A stretch of 64,000 nucleotides of DNA from Streptomyces abyssalis (lineage in GTDB: Bacteria; Actinomycetota; Actinomycetes; Streptomycetales; Streptomycetaceae): positions 248,001 to 312,000 of the forward strand of contig NZ_LJGT01000036.1 of assembly GCF_001751365.1 (NCBI RefSeq). The letters run 5' to 3'. Below, piece by piece: positions 37,438-47,213 of this stretch. Numbering within the stretch: position 1 is the stretch's first letter; each line of letters opens with the position of its first letter. The notes beneath the pieces were generated by a model. The model was given only the letters and a program-made list of their open reading frames with translations. It ran no database searches and was not told where the DNA came from. A program made the translations under genes and the position numbers.

Positions 37438-37464
37438 GCTCCTGCCCGGGCTACGGGCAGGAGC
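37438..37464. terminator. Terminator hairpin overlapping the end of the PP2C gene
   Basis: GCTCCTGCCCG (37438-37448), loop GGCTA, CGGGCAGGAGC (37454-37464): a perfect 11-bp stem. It serves the rightward dehydrogenase gene and also overlaps the last codons and stop of the leftward phosphatase gene. Confidence 0.85.
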
Positions 37465-38878
37465 ACGCCAACGGCACGTACGCGTCCGCTCGTCCGGGCG
37501 GCGGATCGTGCCGCGGCCCGTGCACACTGCAGCGGTCGTTGCGCAGCGCGAGCAGAGCGACGTCGTCGGGAAGACGGCCGCCGGCGTGCCGCAGCAGGGA
37601 CCGGCGCACATGGTCGACCAGCTCCGCCGGACCGGCCGCGCCCGCCGCTGCGGACCCGTCCCCGCGCGCCGCCCGGCGGCCGCCTCGCGCTCTGCGTCCG
37701 GCGAGGGCGGCCGTGAGCGCCTCGGGCAGCGGGAAGGTCCTCCCGTCGGCGTCACGTGCGTCCTCGGCCCCGTCGGTGTAGAAGAACAGCGCCTCGCCCG
37801 GCGGCAGTTGGAGATGCCGGGGCTCCGGGCCCTCCGGCGGCAGAGGCAGCATCCCGAGCGGCGGGACCGGTTCGGCGGTGGAGACCAGTTCGCTGCGGCA
37901 CTCCCCGCGGGGACCGGGAACGAGCCGGTACGGCCAGGGGTGACCGCAGTTGACGGCGGTGACCGTGCCGTCGGCCCGCACCTCCAGCAGCAGCACTGTC
38001 ACGAACTCCTCGTCCACGGGCTCCGCTTCGGCACTCACCTCGCCCGTACCCCCGCCTGAGCCCGGCCGTTCCGCCCGGCCCGCGCACGCGTACCGGCGGG
38101 CCGCGAGATGCCGGTCCAGCGCACGCTCCAGACGGTGCGGCACCCGCTCCAGACGCGGTTCGTCGTGTGCGGCCTCGCGGAAGCAGCCGAGCACCGCCGC
38201 GACCGTGCTGACCGCTCCGAGCCCGTGGCCCCGCACGTCGCCGATCACGACACGCACTCCGTGCACGGTGGCCACCGCGTCGTACAGGTCCCCGCCCACG
38301 GCCGCACCGCGGGCCGCCGAGAGATATCCGGCGGCGACGGTGAAGCCCTCGATCCGGGGCGGCAGCGGTCTTATCAGCGCCTGCTGTGCGGCGGTCGCCA
38401 CCTCGCGGGTACGGGCGAGCTCGTCGGTGAGGCGTGCGCGCCGCCGCACCGTGTAGCAACTCGCCATCGCCACGCAGACGATGGCCGCACACATGCCGGC
38501 TCTGCTGCCGATGTCCTCGTAGACCGGTACGGAGCCCAGCGGATAGAGGGCGATGAGCGCGCAGCCGCCTCCGAGCCACACACCTGTGCGTGCCCCCGTG
38601 CCGGCGCACGCCAGCGCGGGTGTTGCAGCCAGCAAGGCCACGCAGTGTGTGCCCTCGGGCAGCACGAGCTCCAGCAGCAGCACGGCCGCGGCCCACACGG
38701 CCGGCACCGCGAAGACCGCCGCCCTGCGCACGCTCCGCGGGCTTGCGGAGACCTTCGGCTGTGCCTTCGTGGCCTCCGCGGCCTTTGCCGCCTTTGCCGC
38801 CTTCGCGGCCCTAGCGGCCTTCTCCTCGGCGAGGCCGGGGCTCGTGACGCCTGCGCGCGATGCCTGGTCTCCGGTCAT
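37451..38878 (-). CDS. Membrane PP2C/SpoIIE-type protein phosphatase
   Basis: A 475-aa protein. An N-terminal Lys/Ala stretch (AAKAAKAAKAAEATKA) precedes about four membrane helices (residues about 50-155, for example AAVFAVPAVWAAAVLLLELV and LGGGCALIALYPLG). The cytoplasmic PP2C domain has VGGDLYDAV, VVIGDVRGHGLGAVST, NCGHPWPYRL, LFFYTDGAEDARDADG and DDVALLALR, including metal-binding Asp residues. Such Streptomyces proteins dephosphorylate anti-sigma antagonists, but no such partner is adjacent. The ATG at 38878 has GGAGGG upstream. Confidence 0.9.
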   Translation of the reverse strand: MTGDQASRAGVTSPGLAEEKAARAAKAAKAAKAAEATKAQPKVSASPRSVRRAAVFAVPAVWAAAVLLLELVLPEGTHCVALLAATPALACAGTGARTGVWLGGGCALIALYPLGSVPVYEDIGSRAGMCAAIVCVAMASCYTVRRRARLTDELARTREVATAAQQALIRPLPPRIEGFTVAAGYLSAARGAAVGGDLYDAVATVHGVRVVIGDVRGHGLGAVSTVAAVLGCFREAAHDEPRLERVPHRLERALDRHLAARRYACAGRAERPGSGGGTGEVSAEAEPVDEEFVTVLLLEVRADGTVTAVNCGHPWPYRLVPGPRGECRSELVSTAEPVPPLGMLPLPPEGPEPRHLQLPPGEALFFYTDGAEDARDADGRTFPLPEALTAALAGRRARGGRRAARGDGSAAAGAAGPAELVDHVRRSLLRHAGGRLPDDVALLALRNDRCSVHGPRHDPPPGRADAYVPLACSCP

Positions 38879-39079
38879 ACGGATGGTCCCTCCGGCCTCC
38901 GGGACGATCGCGCGCCCCGCCCGTGCTGCTGTCCGACTCCCCTCCCCCCGCAACCCCCTGCGACCAGCACGATGGTGTCCGACCCGACGACCGGGATGAC
39001 CAAGGTCCGGCATTCCTCACACGATTGAGTGAGCCGGCGCGTGACTGTGCGGTGCCATGTCCCGCGTACGGCCGTCAAC

Positions 39080-39113
39080 GGCCCGGCCCCTGGCGGGAAC
39101 CAGGGGCCGGGCC
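39080..39113 (-). terminator. Terminator downstream of pheT
   Basis: GGCCCGGCCCCTGG and CCAGGGGCCGGGCC form a perfect 14-bp stem with a 6-base loop (CGGGAA), 64 bp past the pheT stop. Confidence 0.88.
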
Positions 39114-39176
39114 GGGAGCGCGGATGTGTCCCAGGACGTGCCGGAAGACCACCTCAGGGCCGTCTCAGGACGTGTG

Positions 39177-41741
39177 TCAGGACTGAGCCGGAGCCTCCGC
39201 TCCGCGCAGCACCGCGCCGGTGCGCTCGACCGCCGAGGCGACCGCGGAGTCCCGAGCCGCCGAGGCCTCGTCGGCCGTCAGCGTGCGGTCGCTCGCGCGG
39301 AACCGCAGCGCGTACGCCAGCGACTTCTTGCCGCCGCCGACCTGTTCACCGGTGAAGACGTCGAACAGCCGCACCGATTCGAGGAGTTCGCCGGCGCCCT
39401 CACGCAGGGCGGTCTCCACCCGTGCCGCCGGAACGGACTCGTCGACGACCAGTGCGACGTCCCGCGTCGCCACCGGGAAACCGGACACCCGCGGAGCCGG
39501 CACGACCCCGCCGCCCGCCTTCCCGACGGCGTCGAGGTCGAGCTCCATCGCACAGGAACGCTGCGGCAGCCCGAGGGCCTTGACGGCACGCGGGTGCAGT
39601 TCACCGGCGTACCCGACCAGCGTCCCCTCGCCGTCGCCGTCCGGACCGCCGACGTGGAGTGCCGCGCAGCGGCCGGGGTGCCACGGTTCGTGCCGGGCGC
39701 TGCGCACGGTGAGTTCGGCTCCGGCCGCCCGCGCGACCGTACGGGCGGCCTCGATCGCGTCGGCCCAGACGGACGGGCGGCCCTCGCCCCACCAGCCCGG
39801 CTGCTCCCGGGGGCCGGCGAGCACCGCGGCGGCATGCAGCGGCTGGCGCGGCAGCGCCGTCTCCAGCGAGGCGATCTCCTCGTCCGCGGGACGGGCGTCG
39901 ACGCGGAGCCTCGCGGCCCGGGTCTCGCGCCCCGTGGGCAGGAAGACCAGACCGGTCTCGAAGAGGGCGAGCCCTCCCTGACTGCCCTGGCTGCCGCGGC
40001 CGTCGTTGCGTCGCAGCGCCGCGAGGAGGCCCGGCAGCAGCGTGGTGCGCAGCGACGGCTCCTCGTCGGAGAGCGGGTTGACCAGCGTGACCGTACGGCG
40101 GCGGGAGTCCTCCTGCGACAGGCCGAGCTGGTCGAAGGAACCCTGCCCGACGAAGGGGTAGTTGAGCGCCTCGGTGTAGCCGGCACCGGCCAGCGCACGC
40201 CCGACCCGGCGGTGCAGACGCTGCCGCTCGGTCAGGCCCCGGCCGGCGGGCGGCCTCGGCAGGGTGGAGGGCAGGTTCTCATAGCCCTCCAGGCGGATGA
40301 CCTCTTCGGCGAGGTCGTTGGGGTCGGTGAGGTCGGAACGCCAGGACGGCACGGTCACGGTCAGCTCGTCCTGCCCGTACACGTCGCACCCCACCTGGAG
40401 CAGATGGTGCACGACCGTCTCCCGGGCATAGCCGACGCCCGCGACCCGGCCCGGGTGGGTTGCCGGGATCTTGATGGTGTGCGGCCCGTGCGGCGTGACG
40501 AACCCGGTGACTCCGGGGTCGGCACTGCCGCCGGCCAGCAGCACCAGCAGGTCGACGGTGCGCTGGGCGGCCGCCGCGGCGGCCTCCGGGTCGACGCCGC
40601 GCTCGAAACGGCGGGACGCCTCGGAGGAGATCTTGTGACGCCGGCTGGTACGGGCGACGGTGACGGGATCGAAGTGGGCGGCCTCCACGACGACTTCGGT
40701 CGTCCCGCGCCACTCACCGCTCTCCGGGTCCTGCTCCGGGTCGGCGATCTCGCTGTTGCCGCCGCCCATCACACCGGCGAGGCCGATGGGCCCGGAGTCG
40801 TCGGCGATGACGAGGTCTTCGGCGTCCAGCTTCCGCTCCGTGCCGTCGAGGGTGGTGAGCCGCTCGCCGGGGGTGGCCCGGCGGACCGTGATCGGACCGT
40901 CCAGCCGGGACCGGTCGTAGGCGTGCAGCGGCGAACCCAGCTCCAGCATCACGTAGTTGGTGATGTCGACGGCCAGCGAGACGGGCCGCATGCCCGACTT
41001 CTGCAGCCGCCGCTGAAGCCACAGAGGCGATGTTGCCTCCGGCCGCAGACCCGTGACGACGCGGGCGGAGAAGCGGTCGCAGCCCTTCGGGTCCGACACG
41101 TTCACCTGGAAGCCCTGGGCGTTGGGCGTGGGCACGTCCAAAAGCGCGGGGTCGCGCAGCTGCTGCCCGTACGCGGTCGCCGTCTCCCGCGCGATGCCGC
41201 GCATCGACAGGCAGTAGCCGCGGTCGGGGGTGACGGCGATGTCCAGTACCTCGTCGACGAGTTCGAGCAGCTCGACGGCGTCGGCGCCCGGCTCGTACTC
41301 CGGCGGGAGCACGATGATGCCCGAGTGGTCCTCACCCATGTCCAGCTCGGCGGCGGAGCAGATCATGCCCTCGGAGACCTTGCCGTAGGTCTTGCGGGCG
41401 CTGATCGCGAAGTCGCCGGGCAGCACCGCTCCGGGCAGCACGACGACCACCTTGTCGCCCACGCGGAAGTTGGTCGCGCCGCAGACGATGTTCTGCGGTG
41501 CGCCGGTCCCGTTGGCCTCCCCGACGTCGACCTGGCAGTAGCGGATCGGCTTCTTGAACTCCGTCAGCTCCTCGATCGCGAGGACCTTGCCGACGACGAG
41601 CGGTCCCTTGAGCCCGGCACCGAGCCGCTCGACCGTCTCGACCTCGAGGCCTGCGTCGATCAGCTTCGCCGCGACGTCCCGGCCCGTCTCGCCTGCCGGC
41701 AGCTCTACGTACTCCCGAAGCCACGAAAGCGGGGCGCGCAT
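39177..41741 (-). CDS. pheT: Phenylalanyl-tRNA synthetase beta subunit
   Basis: An 854-aa subunit that forms the alpha2-beta2 enzyme with PheS and supplies the editing site. It starts [20 protein letters not shown], has a tRNA-binding EMAP-like domain (about residues 40-155: [20 protein letters not shown] and CQVDVGEA), the B3/B4 editing domain, and a C-terminal anticodon-binding FDX-ACB domain ([20 protein letters not shown]). It overlaps the pheS stop by one base (TGATG), so the two subunits are translationally coupled. Confidence 0.97.
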   Translation of the reverse strand: MRAPLSWLREYVELPAGETGRDVAAKLIDAGLEVETVERLGAGLKGPLVVGKVLAIEELTEFKKPIRYCQVDVGEANGTGAPQNIVCGATNFRVGDKVVVVLPGAVLPGDFAISARKTYGKVSEGMICSAAELDMGEDHSGIIVLPPEYEPGADAVELLELVDEVLDIAVTPDRGYCLSMRGIARETATAYGQQLRDPALLDVPTPNAQGFQVNVSDPKGCDRFSARVVTGLRPEATSPLWLQRRLQKSGMRPVSLAVDITNYVMLELGSPLHAYDRSRLDGPITVRRATPGERLTTLDGTERKLDAEDLVIADDSGPIGLAGVMGGGNSEIADPEQDPESGEWRGTTEVVVEAAHFDPVTVARTSRRHKISSEASRRFERGVDPEAAAAAAQRTVDLLVLLAGGSADPGVTGFVTPHGPHTIKIPATHPGRVAGVGYARETVVHHLLQVGCDVYGQDELTVTVPSWRSDLTDPNDLAEEVIRLEGYENLPSTLPRPPAGRGLTERQRLHRRVGRALAGAGYTEALNYPFVGQGSFDQLGLSQEDSRRRTVTLVNPLSDEEPSLRTTLLPGLLAALRRNDGRGSQGSQGGLALFETGLVFLPTGRETRAARLRVDARPADEEIASLETALPRQPLHAAAVLAGPREQPGWWGEGRPSVWADAIEAARTVARAAGAELTVRSARHEPWHPGRCAALHVGGPDGDGEGTLVGYAGELHPRAVKALGLPQRSCAMELDLDAVGKAGGGVVPAPRVSGFPVATRDVALVVDESVPAARVETALREGAGELLESVRLFDVFTGEQVGGGKKSLAYALRFRASDRTLTADEASAARDSAVASAVERTGAVLRGAEAPAQS

Positions 41742-42895
41742 CAGATCTCCATCCCGAACGGCCTGGTGAAGCGCACGTCACCCTCGACCATGTCTCGCAT
41801 GTCCTCGACGTTGTGGCGGAACATCATCATCCGCTCGATCCCGAACCCGAAGGCGAACCCGCTGTACTTCTCCGGGTCGACCCCGCAGGCGGTGAGCACG
41901 CGGGGGTTGACCATGCCGCAGCCGCCCAGCTCGATCCAGCCCTCGCTGGAGCAGGTCCGGCACGGGTTGTCCGGGTCACCGACGGACTCGCCGTGGCAGC
42001 GGTAACAGACCATGTCCATCTCGGCCGACGGCTCGGTGAACGGGAAGTAGTTGGGACGCAGCCGGGTGTGCACGCCCTCGCCGAACAGCTCCCGCACCAT
42101 GTGGTCGAGGGTGCCCTTGAGGTCGGCCATCGTCAGGCCCTCGTCGACGGCGAGCAGCTCGACCTGGGTGAAGACGGGCGTGTGCGTGGCGTCGAGTTCG
42201 TCGGTGCGGAAGACCCGGCCGGGGCAGATCACGTAGACGGGCGGTTCGCGGTCGAGCATCGTACGGATCTGCACCGGCGAGGTGTGCGTGCGCAGTACGA
42301 CGCCGCTGTCCCCCTCGCCCGTGCCTTCCGCCGGCCCGTCTTCGCCGCCGTCCTTCTCCGGCCGTACGAAGAAGGTGTCCTGCATCGTGCGCGCCGGGTG
42401 GTCGGGGGCGATGTTGAGGGCGTCGAAGTTGAACCACTCCGCCTCGGCCTCGGGGCCCTCGGCCACCTCGTACCCCATGGCGACGAAGATGTCCTCGACG
42501 CGCTCGCAGAAGGTCGTCAGGGGATGACGGGCGCCGGAGGGCATGCGCTCATAGGGCAGCGTGACATCCACTGCCTCCTCCACGAGGACGCGCTCGTCGC
42601 GCTCACGTTCCAGTTCCTCCTGCCGCTGTTTCAGCGCCTGACCGACGGCGCCGCGTGCCTGGCCGACGCGCTTGCCGGCCTCGGCCTTGGCGTGCGGGGG
42701 CAGGGCACCGATCTCGCGGTTGGCCAGCGCCAGCGGGGACCGGTCGCCTGCGTGCGCCGCCTTCACCTCGCGCAGCGATTCGAGATCACCGGCGGCTGCG
42801 ACGGCGGCGAGCGCCTCGTCCTTCGCCCGGTCGATCACTTCCGGTTTGAGTGCCTCGACCTCGACGGGGTCGTAGGACTTATTGGGTGCGGACAT
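41741..42895 (-). CDS. pheS: Phenylalanyl-tRNA synthetase alpha subunit
   Basis: A 384-aa catalytic subunit. An N-terminal coiled coil (about residues 20-110) is followed by the class II core: [34 protein letters not shown] (motif 2 area), [18 protein letters not shown] [20 protein letters not shown], and [20 protein letters not shown] (motif 3). An acidic insert ([18 protein letters not shown]) lies near the middle. The promoter lies about 50 bp upstream. Confidence 0.97.
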   Translation of the reverse strand: MSAPNKSYDPVEVEALKPEVIDRAKDEALAAVAAAGDLESLREVKAAHAGDRSPLALANREIGALPPHAKAEAGKRVGQARGAVGQALKQRQEELERERDERVLVEEAVDVTLPYERMPSGARHPLTTFCERVEDIFVAMGYEVAEGPEAEAEWFNFDALNIAPDHPARTMQDTFFVRPEKDGGEDGPAEGTGEGDSGVVLRTHTSPVQIRTMLDREPPVYVICPGRVFRTDELDATHTPVFTQVELLAVDEGLTMADLKGTLDHMVRELFGEGVHTRLRPNYFPFTEPSAEMDMVCYRCHGESVGDPDNPCRTCSSEGWIELGGCGMVNPRVLTACGVDPEKYSGFAFGFGIERMMMFRHNVEDMRDMVEGDVRFTRPFGMEI

Positions 42896-42953
42896 CTTTT
42901 CCCGTACTTCCGATCGGATCCGGCTGCGCGCGAGGGGCTGGCCCCGGCAGCCG

Positions 42954-42959
42954 AGTCTA
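42954..42959 (-). promoter_or_regulatory. -10 box of the pheST operon
   Basis: The minus strand reads TAGACT, a good streptomycete -10. Transcription from about 42947 would give a leader of some 50 bases before pheS, too short for a T-box. No clear -35 is seen. Confidence 0.5.
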
Positions 42960-42990
42960 GATGGACGGGCCTGCGGCCCCGCACACGGCC

Positions 42991-43027
42991 GTGATCAGGC
43001 GATCACAGGGATCGCAAAGGATCACAG
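42991..43027. promoter_or_regulatory. GATC-rich operator-like cluster upstream of pheST
   Basis: Four GATC sites (42993, 43001, 43010, 43020) fall within 31 bp. GTGATC-AGGC-GATCAC (42991-43006) is a perfect inverted repeat, and GATCACAG is repeated at 43001 and 43020. The cluster lies upstream of the pheST -10 box, the usual place for a regulator. Confidence 0.5.
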
Positions 43028-43076
43028 TGACGGGGGCCGCGCTCCCGCGGGCCACGAGAAGCCCGTGCCACGCCGG

Positions 43077-44258
43077 TCAGGCCATGAAGGCCGGGGCGCC
43101 CACGGGCAGGGTAAATCGGAACCGGGCGCCGCCGGCGACCGCGCGGTCCACGGTGATCGTCCCGCCGTGCGCCTCGACGATGCCCTTGACGATGTACAGG
43201 CCCAGGCCGGTGCCGCCGCGCTTGCTGCCCCGCCAGAAGCGGGTGAAGACGCGGCTCATCGACTCCTCCGGGATGCCGGGGCCTTCGTCGCTCACGGTGA
43301 CTGCCGTTCCTTGTTCGTCGCGGAGGGGTGCGGGTGCCACCTCGATGGTGACAGTGCCCTCGCCATGACGCACGGCGTTTTCCAGCAGGTTGCCCAGCAC
43401 CTGGTCGACCTTGTCGGGGTCAGCCCACAGGCCGGGAAGCGGCTCGCTGAAGCGGGTGACGAAGCGGTCCGAGGAGCGTCCGGCCGCCACGTGCGCCTCG
43501 ATGTGACGCCGTACGGCGGCGGCCATGTCCACCGGCTGACGGCGCACCTCCAGGCGTCCCGAGTCGATGCGGGAGATGTCCAGCAGTTCGGCGATGAGCC
43601 TGGTGACGCGGTTCGCGTCGGCGTCGACGGTCTCCAGCATCAGCCGCTTCTGGTCGTCGGTGAAGCGCTCCCACTTCGCCAGCAGCGTCGCCGTGAACCC
43701 CTTCACCGAGGTGAGGGGCGAGCGCAGTTCGTGCGCGACCGTCGCTATCAGCTCGGCGTGGCTGCGCTCGGCACGCCGCCGCGCCTCGGTGCCGCGAAGG
43801 GTCACCACCAGCCGCTGTACGGGGCCCTTCGGGCGGGACCGTACGTAACGGGCCGAGACGAGGACCTCGCGGCCGCCGGGCAGCAGCAGGTTCCGTTCGG
43901 GCTGGCCGGTGCGGGTGGCGAGGCCGCCGTAGGGGTCGGTGAGCTGCCACCACCGGCGCCCGTCCATGTCCTCCAGCGGCAGCGCCTGCTGCAGGGTGCC
44001 GCCGAGGGCGTCCGCGGCGCTGAGCCCGGTGAGGCGGACGGCGGCGGCGTTGAAGCAGACGACCCGTCCCGTACGGTCCGCGACGACGAGCCCCTCGGGC
44101 AGATCGTCGGGGTCCACGACGGGTCCGCCGGAACCGGCGAAGGCCTCCGCGCAGGTTTCGGCGCCGGGATCGGGAGCCGCGCCGGGCCGGTCTGCGGAGG
44201 CACCGGCCGACGGAGACGGGGCGCCGTGCGGCTGTGTGCGCTGCGTCCGCACGTCCAT
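43077..44258 (-). CDS. PAS-domain sensor histidine kinase, no response regulator adjacent
   Basis: A 393-aa cytoplasmic histidine kinase without membrane helices. A PAS domain fills about residues 45-160 (GLVVADRTGRVVCFNAAAVR and LTGLSAADALGG), then HisKA with the phosphorylated His in IATVAHELRSPLTSVKGFTA, and HATPase (DKVDQVLGNLLENAVRHGEG, SDEGPGIPEESMSRVFTRFW, RGGTGLGLYIVKGIVEAHGG). The start at 44258 (MDVRTQRT) is the best of several; an earlier start near 44306 is possible. It lies between the pheST and trmH genes. Confidence 0.88.
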   Translation of the reverse strand: MDVRTQRTQPHGAPSPSAGASADRPGAAPDPGAETCAEAFAGSGGPVVDPDDLPEGLVVADRTGRVVCFNAAAVRLTGLSAADALGGTLQQALPLEDMDGRRWWQLTDPYGGLATRTGQPERNLLLPGGREVLVSARYVRSRPKGPVQRLVVTLRGTEARRRAERSHAELIATVAHELRSPLTSVKGFTATLLAKWERFTDDQKRLMLETVDADANRVTRLIAELLDISRIDSGRLEVRRQPVDMAAAVRRHIEAHVAAGRSSDRFVTRFSEPLPGLWADPDKVDQVLGNLLENAVRHGEGTVTIEVAPAPLRDEQGTAVTVSDEGPGIPEESMSRVFTRFWRGSKRGGTGLGLYIVKGIVEAHGGTITVDRAVAGGARFRFTLPVGAPAFMA

Positions 44259-44466
44259 CCCCGGTGCACCCCCCTCATCTGGCCTCACTGGCACCACCGG
44301 CCCCAACTGGCTCCACTGGCTCCGCCCCCGGGCCCGGCCACCCTACTAGTGCACCGTCCGCGGTGTCCCTCCCCGCGACGCCGGGCGGAAGCCGCACGGG
44401 CAGCGCAGAGTGCGCCGTGGGCGCACACAGGGCGCGCGGCCCTCCCGGGGAATCCTGAGTGCGCTG

Positions 44467-45372
44467 TTACGCCCTGTCGCTGCCGGTTGCGCCGCCCATG
44501 CCGGCCCCGTGCCGGCAGCCCCCGGCGCCGCGCTGCGCACGGGCCGACGAGTACAGGCAGACGGCCGCCGCCGTCGCGAGGTTGAGGCTCTCCGCGCGGC
44601 CGTGGATCGGCACCCGCACCACTTCGTCCGCGAGGGCGCGGGTCTCCTCCGGCAGGCCCCAGGCCTCGTTGCCGAAGATCCAGCCGGTGGGGCCGCCCAT
44701 CCTCCCGGCATCGAGCTCCGCGTCGAGGTCCCGCTCGCCGGCGCCGTCGGCGGCCAGCAGACGTACGCCCGCGGCGCGCAGTCCGGCGGCGGCCGACGCG
44801 GCGGGCACGCCGACGGCGACGGGCAGATGGAAGAGCGAACCCGCGGACGCCCGCACCGTCTTGGGGTTGTACAGGTCCACCGAGGCGTCGGTGAGGATCA
44901 CGGCGTCGGCCCCGGCGGCGTCCGCGCAGCGCAGCACGGTGCCCGCGTTGCCCGGGTCGCGCACGTGCGCGAGGACCGCCACCAGACGGGGGCCGGCGGC
45001 GAGCACCCCCTCCAGTGTTGTGTCGACGAAGCGGCAGACCCCGACGAGGCCCTGCGGGCTGACCGTGCGGGTCATGCCGTCCAGGGTCTCCGGGTCGGCC
45101 AGGTGGACTCGTGCGCCGGACTCGCGTGCCTCCCGCAGGATTCCGGGATGGCGCTCGGCTGCCTCGGGCGTGGCGAACAGCTCGGCCAGTGCGGGGTCGC
45201 CGCCACCGACCGGCTCGTCCGCGCCGGCCGCGACGGCCGCGACGGCCTCCCGTACGGCCTGCGGCCCCTCGGCGAGGAACAGGCGGTCCTTGGCGCGGAA
45301 GTTGCGCCGCACCAGCCGCCGCGCCGCGGCGACGCGTGCGGAGCGCGGGGAGATCAGGTCGGGGGTGCCCAT
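44467..45372 (-). CDS. TrmH/SpoU-family rRNA methyltransferase
   Basis: A 301-aa SPOUT 2'-O-ribose methyltransferase, the second one in this window. It has an N-terminal L30e-like substrate domain (LVRRNFRAKDRLFLAEGPQA), then VLAHVRDPGNAGTVLRCADA (motif 1), GWIFGNEAWGLPEETRALAD (motif 2) and VVRVPIHGRAESLNLATAAA (motif 3). It follows rplT by 108 bp with a terminator between. This position beside infC-rpmI-rplT is conserved as I recall it in Streptomyces and supports a ribosome-related target. Confidence 0.92.
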   Translation of the reverse strand: MGTPDLISPRSARVAAARRLVRRNFRAKDRLFLAEGPQAVREAVAAVAAGADEPVGGGDPALAELFATPEAAERHPGILREARESGARVHLADPETLDGMTRTVSPQGLVGVCRFVDTTLEGVLAAGPRLVAVLAHVRDPGNAGTVLRCADAAGADAVILTDASVDLYNPKTVRASAGSLFHLPVAVGVPAASAAAGLRAAGVRLLAADGAGERDLDAELDAGRMGGPTGWIFGNEAWGLPEETRALADEVVRVPIHGRAESLNLATAAAVCLYSSARAQRGAGGCRHGAGMGGATGSDRA

Positions 45373-45416
45373 GGGCGGCGGCTCACCTCGTGGTCGTGAC
45401 GGTGCGTCACGCACAG

Positions 45417-45454
45417 CAGCGGACCCGCGGGCAGTCATGCCTGCGGGTCCGCTG
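45417..45454 (-). terminator. Terminator of the infC-rpmI-rplT operon
   Basis: CAGCGGACCCGC (45417-45428) and GCGGGTCCGCTG (45443-45454) form a perfect 12-bp stem 26 bp after the rplT stop. Confidence 0.88.
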
Positions 45455-45480
45455 CCGGTACGTCATGCGTGCGGCGTGCT

Positions 45481-45864
45481 TCAGGCTGCCTTCGGAGCGT
45501 TGACGTCGCTCGGGAGGGCCTTCTGCGCCGTCTCGACGAGGGCGGTGAAGGCGCCCGCGTCGTTGACCGCCAGGTCGGCCAGGATCTTGCGGTCCACCTC
45601 GATGTTGGCGGCCTTCAGACCCTGGATGAAGCGGTTGTAGGTGATGCCGTTCGCGCGGGCCGCGGCGTTGATGCGCTGGATCCACAGCTGGCGGAAGTCG
45701 CCCTTGCGCCGCTTGCGGTCGTTGTAGTTGTAGACGTAGGAGTGGGTGACCTGCTCCTTCGCCTTCCTGTACAGACGGGAGCGCTGGCCGCGGTAGCCGC
45801 TGGCCTGCTCCAGGATCGCCCGGCGCTTCTTGTGTGCGTTGACTGACCGCTTGACGCGTGCCAC
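45481..45864 (-). CDS. rplT: 50S ribosomal protein L20
   Basis: A 127-aa rRNA-binding protein needed early in 50S assembly: [40 protein letters not shown] and [20 protein letters not shown] are diagnostic. Start is GTG at 45864 with AAGGAG before it. Last gene of infC-rpmI-rplT, followed by a strong terminator. Confidence 0.98.
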   Translation of the reverse strand: MARVKRSVNAHKKRRAILEQASGYRGQRSRLYRKAKEQVTHSYVYNYNDRKRRKGDFRQLWIQRINAAARANGITYNRFIQGLKAANIEVDRKILADLAVNDAGAFTALVETAQKALPSDVNAPKAA

Positions 45865-45945
45865 TTGATGACTCCTTGGTACACGGGGCCGGTCTGGTGG
45901 GACGACCACCCAGCCCGAATCGATTGGGTCCCGGCCGGGCCGGAC

Positions 45946-46140
45946 TTACTTGCCGAGAAGCTTCTTGGCCTTCTTGGCGTCGGCCGGGGCGGCCTCGGTG
46001 CTGCCGGCGAGGCGGCGCGTCAACGTGGACGGCTTGTGCTCGAGATAGTGGCGGCGGCCGGCACGCTGGCGCATCACCTTGCCGGAGCCGGTGATCTTGA
46101 AGCGCTTGCGGGCACCACTGTGCGTCTTGTTCTTCGGCAT
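45946..46140 (-). CDS. rpmI: 50S ribosomal protein L35
   Basis: A 64-aa basic ribosomal protein, [20 protein letters not shown] followed by [20 protein letters not shown]. It lies 81 bp upstream of rplT and 116 bp downstream of infC, the standard order. Confidence 0.98.
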   Translation of the reverse strand: MPKNKTHSGARKRFKITGSGKVMRQRAGRRHYLEHKPSTLTRRLAGSTEAAPADAKKAKKLLGK

Positions 46141-46256
46141 GTCGCCGTTCACTCCTCGTCGGTGGCGCCCCACTCGGCCTTCGGGCCGGCGGCGGAGGCG
46201 CCGTGTGTCGCTGGTGCGGATTGTCCGGGTGTCCCGAGGCAGAGCCCCTCGAGGGC

Positions 46257-46865
46257 TCACGCCTCGGCGGGCTCCTCGGCAGGGCTGCTCTCCTGCTGGC
46301 GGCCGGCCTTGCGGGCTGCCTGCGCCTCGCGGGCCTCGGCCATCGCCTCGGTCTTCTTCTTGTGCGGACCGAGAACCATGATCATGTTGCGCCCGTCCTG
46401 CTTCGGGTTGGATTCCACGAAGCCCAGGTCGGCGACGTCGTCCGCGAGCCGCTGGAGCAGCCGGAAGCCCAGCTCGGGGCGGGACTGCTCACGTCCGCGG
46501 AACATGATCGTGATCTTGACCTTGTCACCCTGCTTGAGGAACCGGACGACGTGACCCTTCTTGGTGTCGTAGTCGTGCGGATCGATCTTCGGCCGGAGCT
46601 TCATCTCCTTGATCACCGTGTGCGCCTGGTTCTTGCGCGCCTCACGGGCCTTCATGGCCGACTCGTACTTGAACTTTCCGTAGTCCATGAGCTTGCAGAC
46701 CGGCGGACGTGCTGTCGCCGCCACCTCGACCAGGTCGAGGTCGTACTCCTGCGCAAGCTCCAGGGCCTTGGCAAGCGGCACGATGCCGACCTGCTCGCCA
46801 CTGGGACCGACGAGTCGCACCTCGGGGACGCGAATCCGGTCGTTGATGCGGGGCTCGGCGCTGAT
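46257..46865 (-). CDS. infC: Translation initiation factor IF-3, probably with a rare AUC start
   Basis: A 202-aa factor that keeps 30S subunits free and checks the start codon. [20 protein letters not shown] opens the N-domain; [20 protein letters not shown] and [20 protein letters not shown] are the linker and C-domain, followed by an extra Ala/Glu/Lys-rich tail of about 30 residues. GGAGG lies four bases before an ATC at 46865 and homology begins at the next codon (SAEPRIND); no ATG or GTG has such spacing. An in-frame GTG at 46883 (VYRGGP) is the alternative. A rare start in infC fits known autoregulation by IF-3. Confidence 0.93.
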   Translation of the reverse strand: MSAEPRINDRIRVPEVRLVGPSGEQVGIVPLAKALELAQEYDLDLVEVAATARPPVCKLMDYGKFKYESAMKAREARKNQAHTVIKEMKLRPKIDPHDYDTKKGHVVRFLKQGDKVKITIMFRGREQSRPELGFRLLQRLADDVADLGFVESNPKQDGRNMIMVLGPHKKKTEAMAEAREAQAARKAGRQQESSPAEEPAEA

Positions 46866-47121
46866 GGGGCCTCCTCGGTACACGGCACGGCGGTCTGGCG
46901 GACGGCCGCGCAAGTGATGTCGTCTGTGTGACCACCGCGCCGAGACGCAGAAAACGCCCCTGACGGACACAGGCGGTGGCTCCTCAAAGACCTGGAGCAC
47001 CGACGCGTCATCCGCGGGGCGCAGCCTGACCGTTGACCCGCGGCCCGCCGGGCCGTCAGGTGGGAGTTCGGAGCCTCCACTTGCGGGCTGAAGTCACGTA
47101 CTCTCCAGCCGGTCGATATCC

Positions 47122-47127
47122 CAGCAT
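47122..47127 (-). promoter_or_regulatory. Extended -10 promoter candidate for infC operon
   Basis: The minus strand reads TGGTATGCT, an extended -10 (TGN plus TATGCT). Starting near 47115 it would give a leader of about 250 bases, consistent with leader-based control of infC-rpmI-rplT. Confidence 0.4.
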
Positions 47128-47200
47128 ACCAGGGGCCGGGAGCACTCCCCACCGGGGTCACGGCGGCCACCTGGGCCGGGACCTCCGCCGCGAAGGGCTC

Positions 47201-47206
47201 TAGGGT
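47201..47206 (+). promoter_or_regulatory. -10 box for a probably leaderless DUF1844 gene
   Basis: TAGGGT is followed by seven bases and the ATG at 47214. There is no separate Shine-Dalgarno, so transcription probably starts at the ATG. Confidence 0.4.
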
Positions 47207-47213
47207 GGCACAC

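Larger units (their letters stand above)
46866..47213. other. infC leader and divergent promoter region
   Basis: This 348-bp gap holds the long leader of infC and the start region of the rightward DUF1844 gene. The minus-strand leader has ACCGC/GCGGT arms near 46930-46975 that could fold around GGGGCGTTTTC. Promoter-like boxes lie at 47122-47127 (for infC) and 47201-47206 (for DUF1844). Confidence 0.5.

Noticed and set aside
42882..44585. Long rightward frames opposite the histidine kinase and pheS
   Set aside because: Mirror-frame artefacts of high GC; no domains and the minus-strand genes are well supported.
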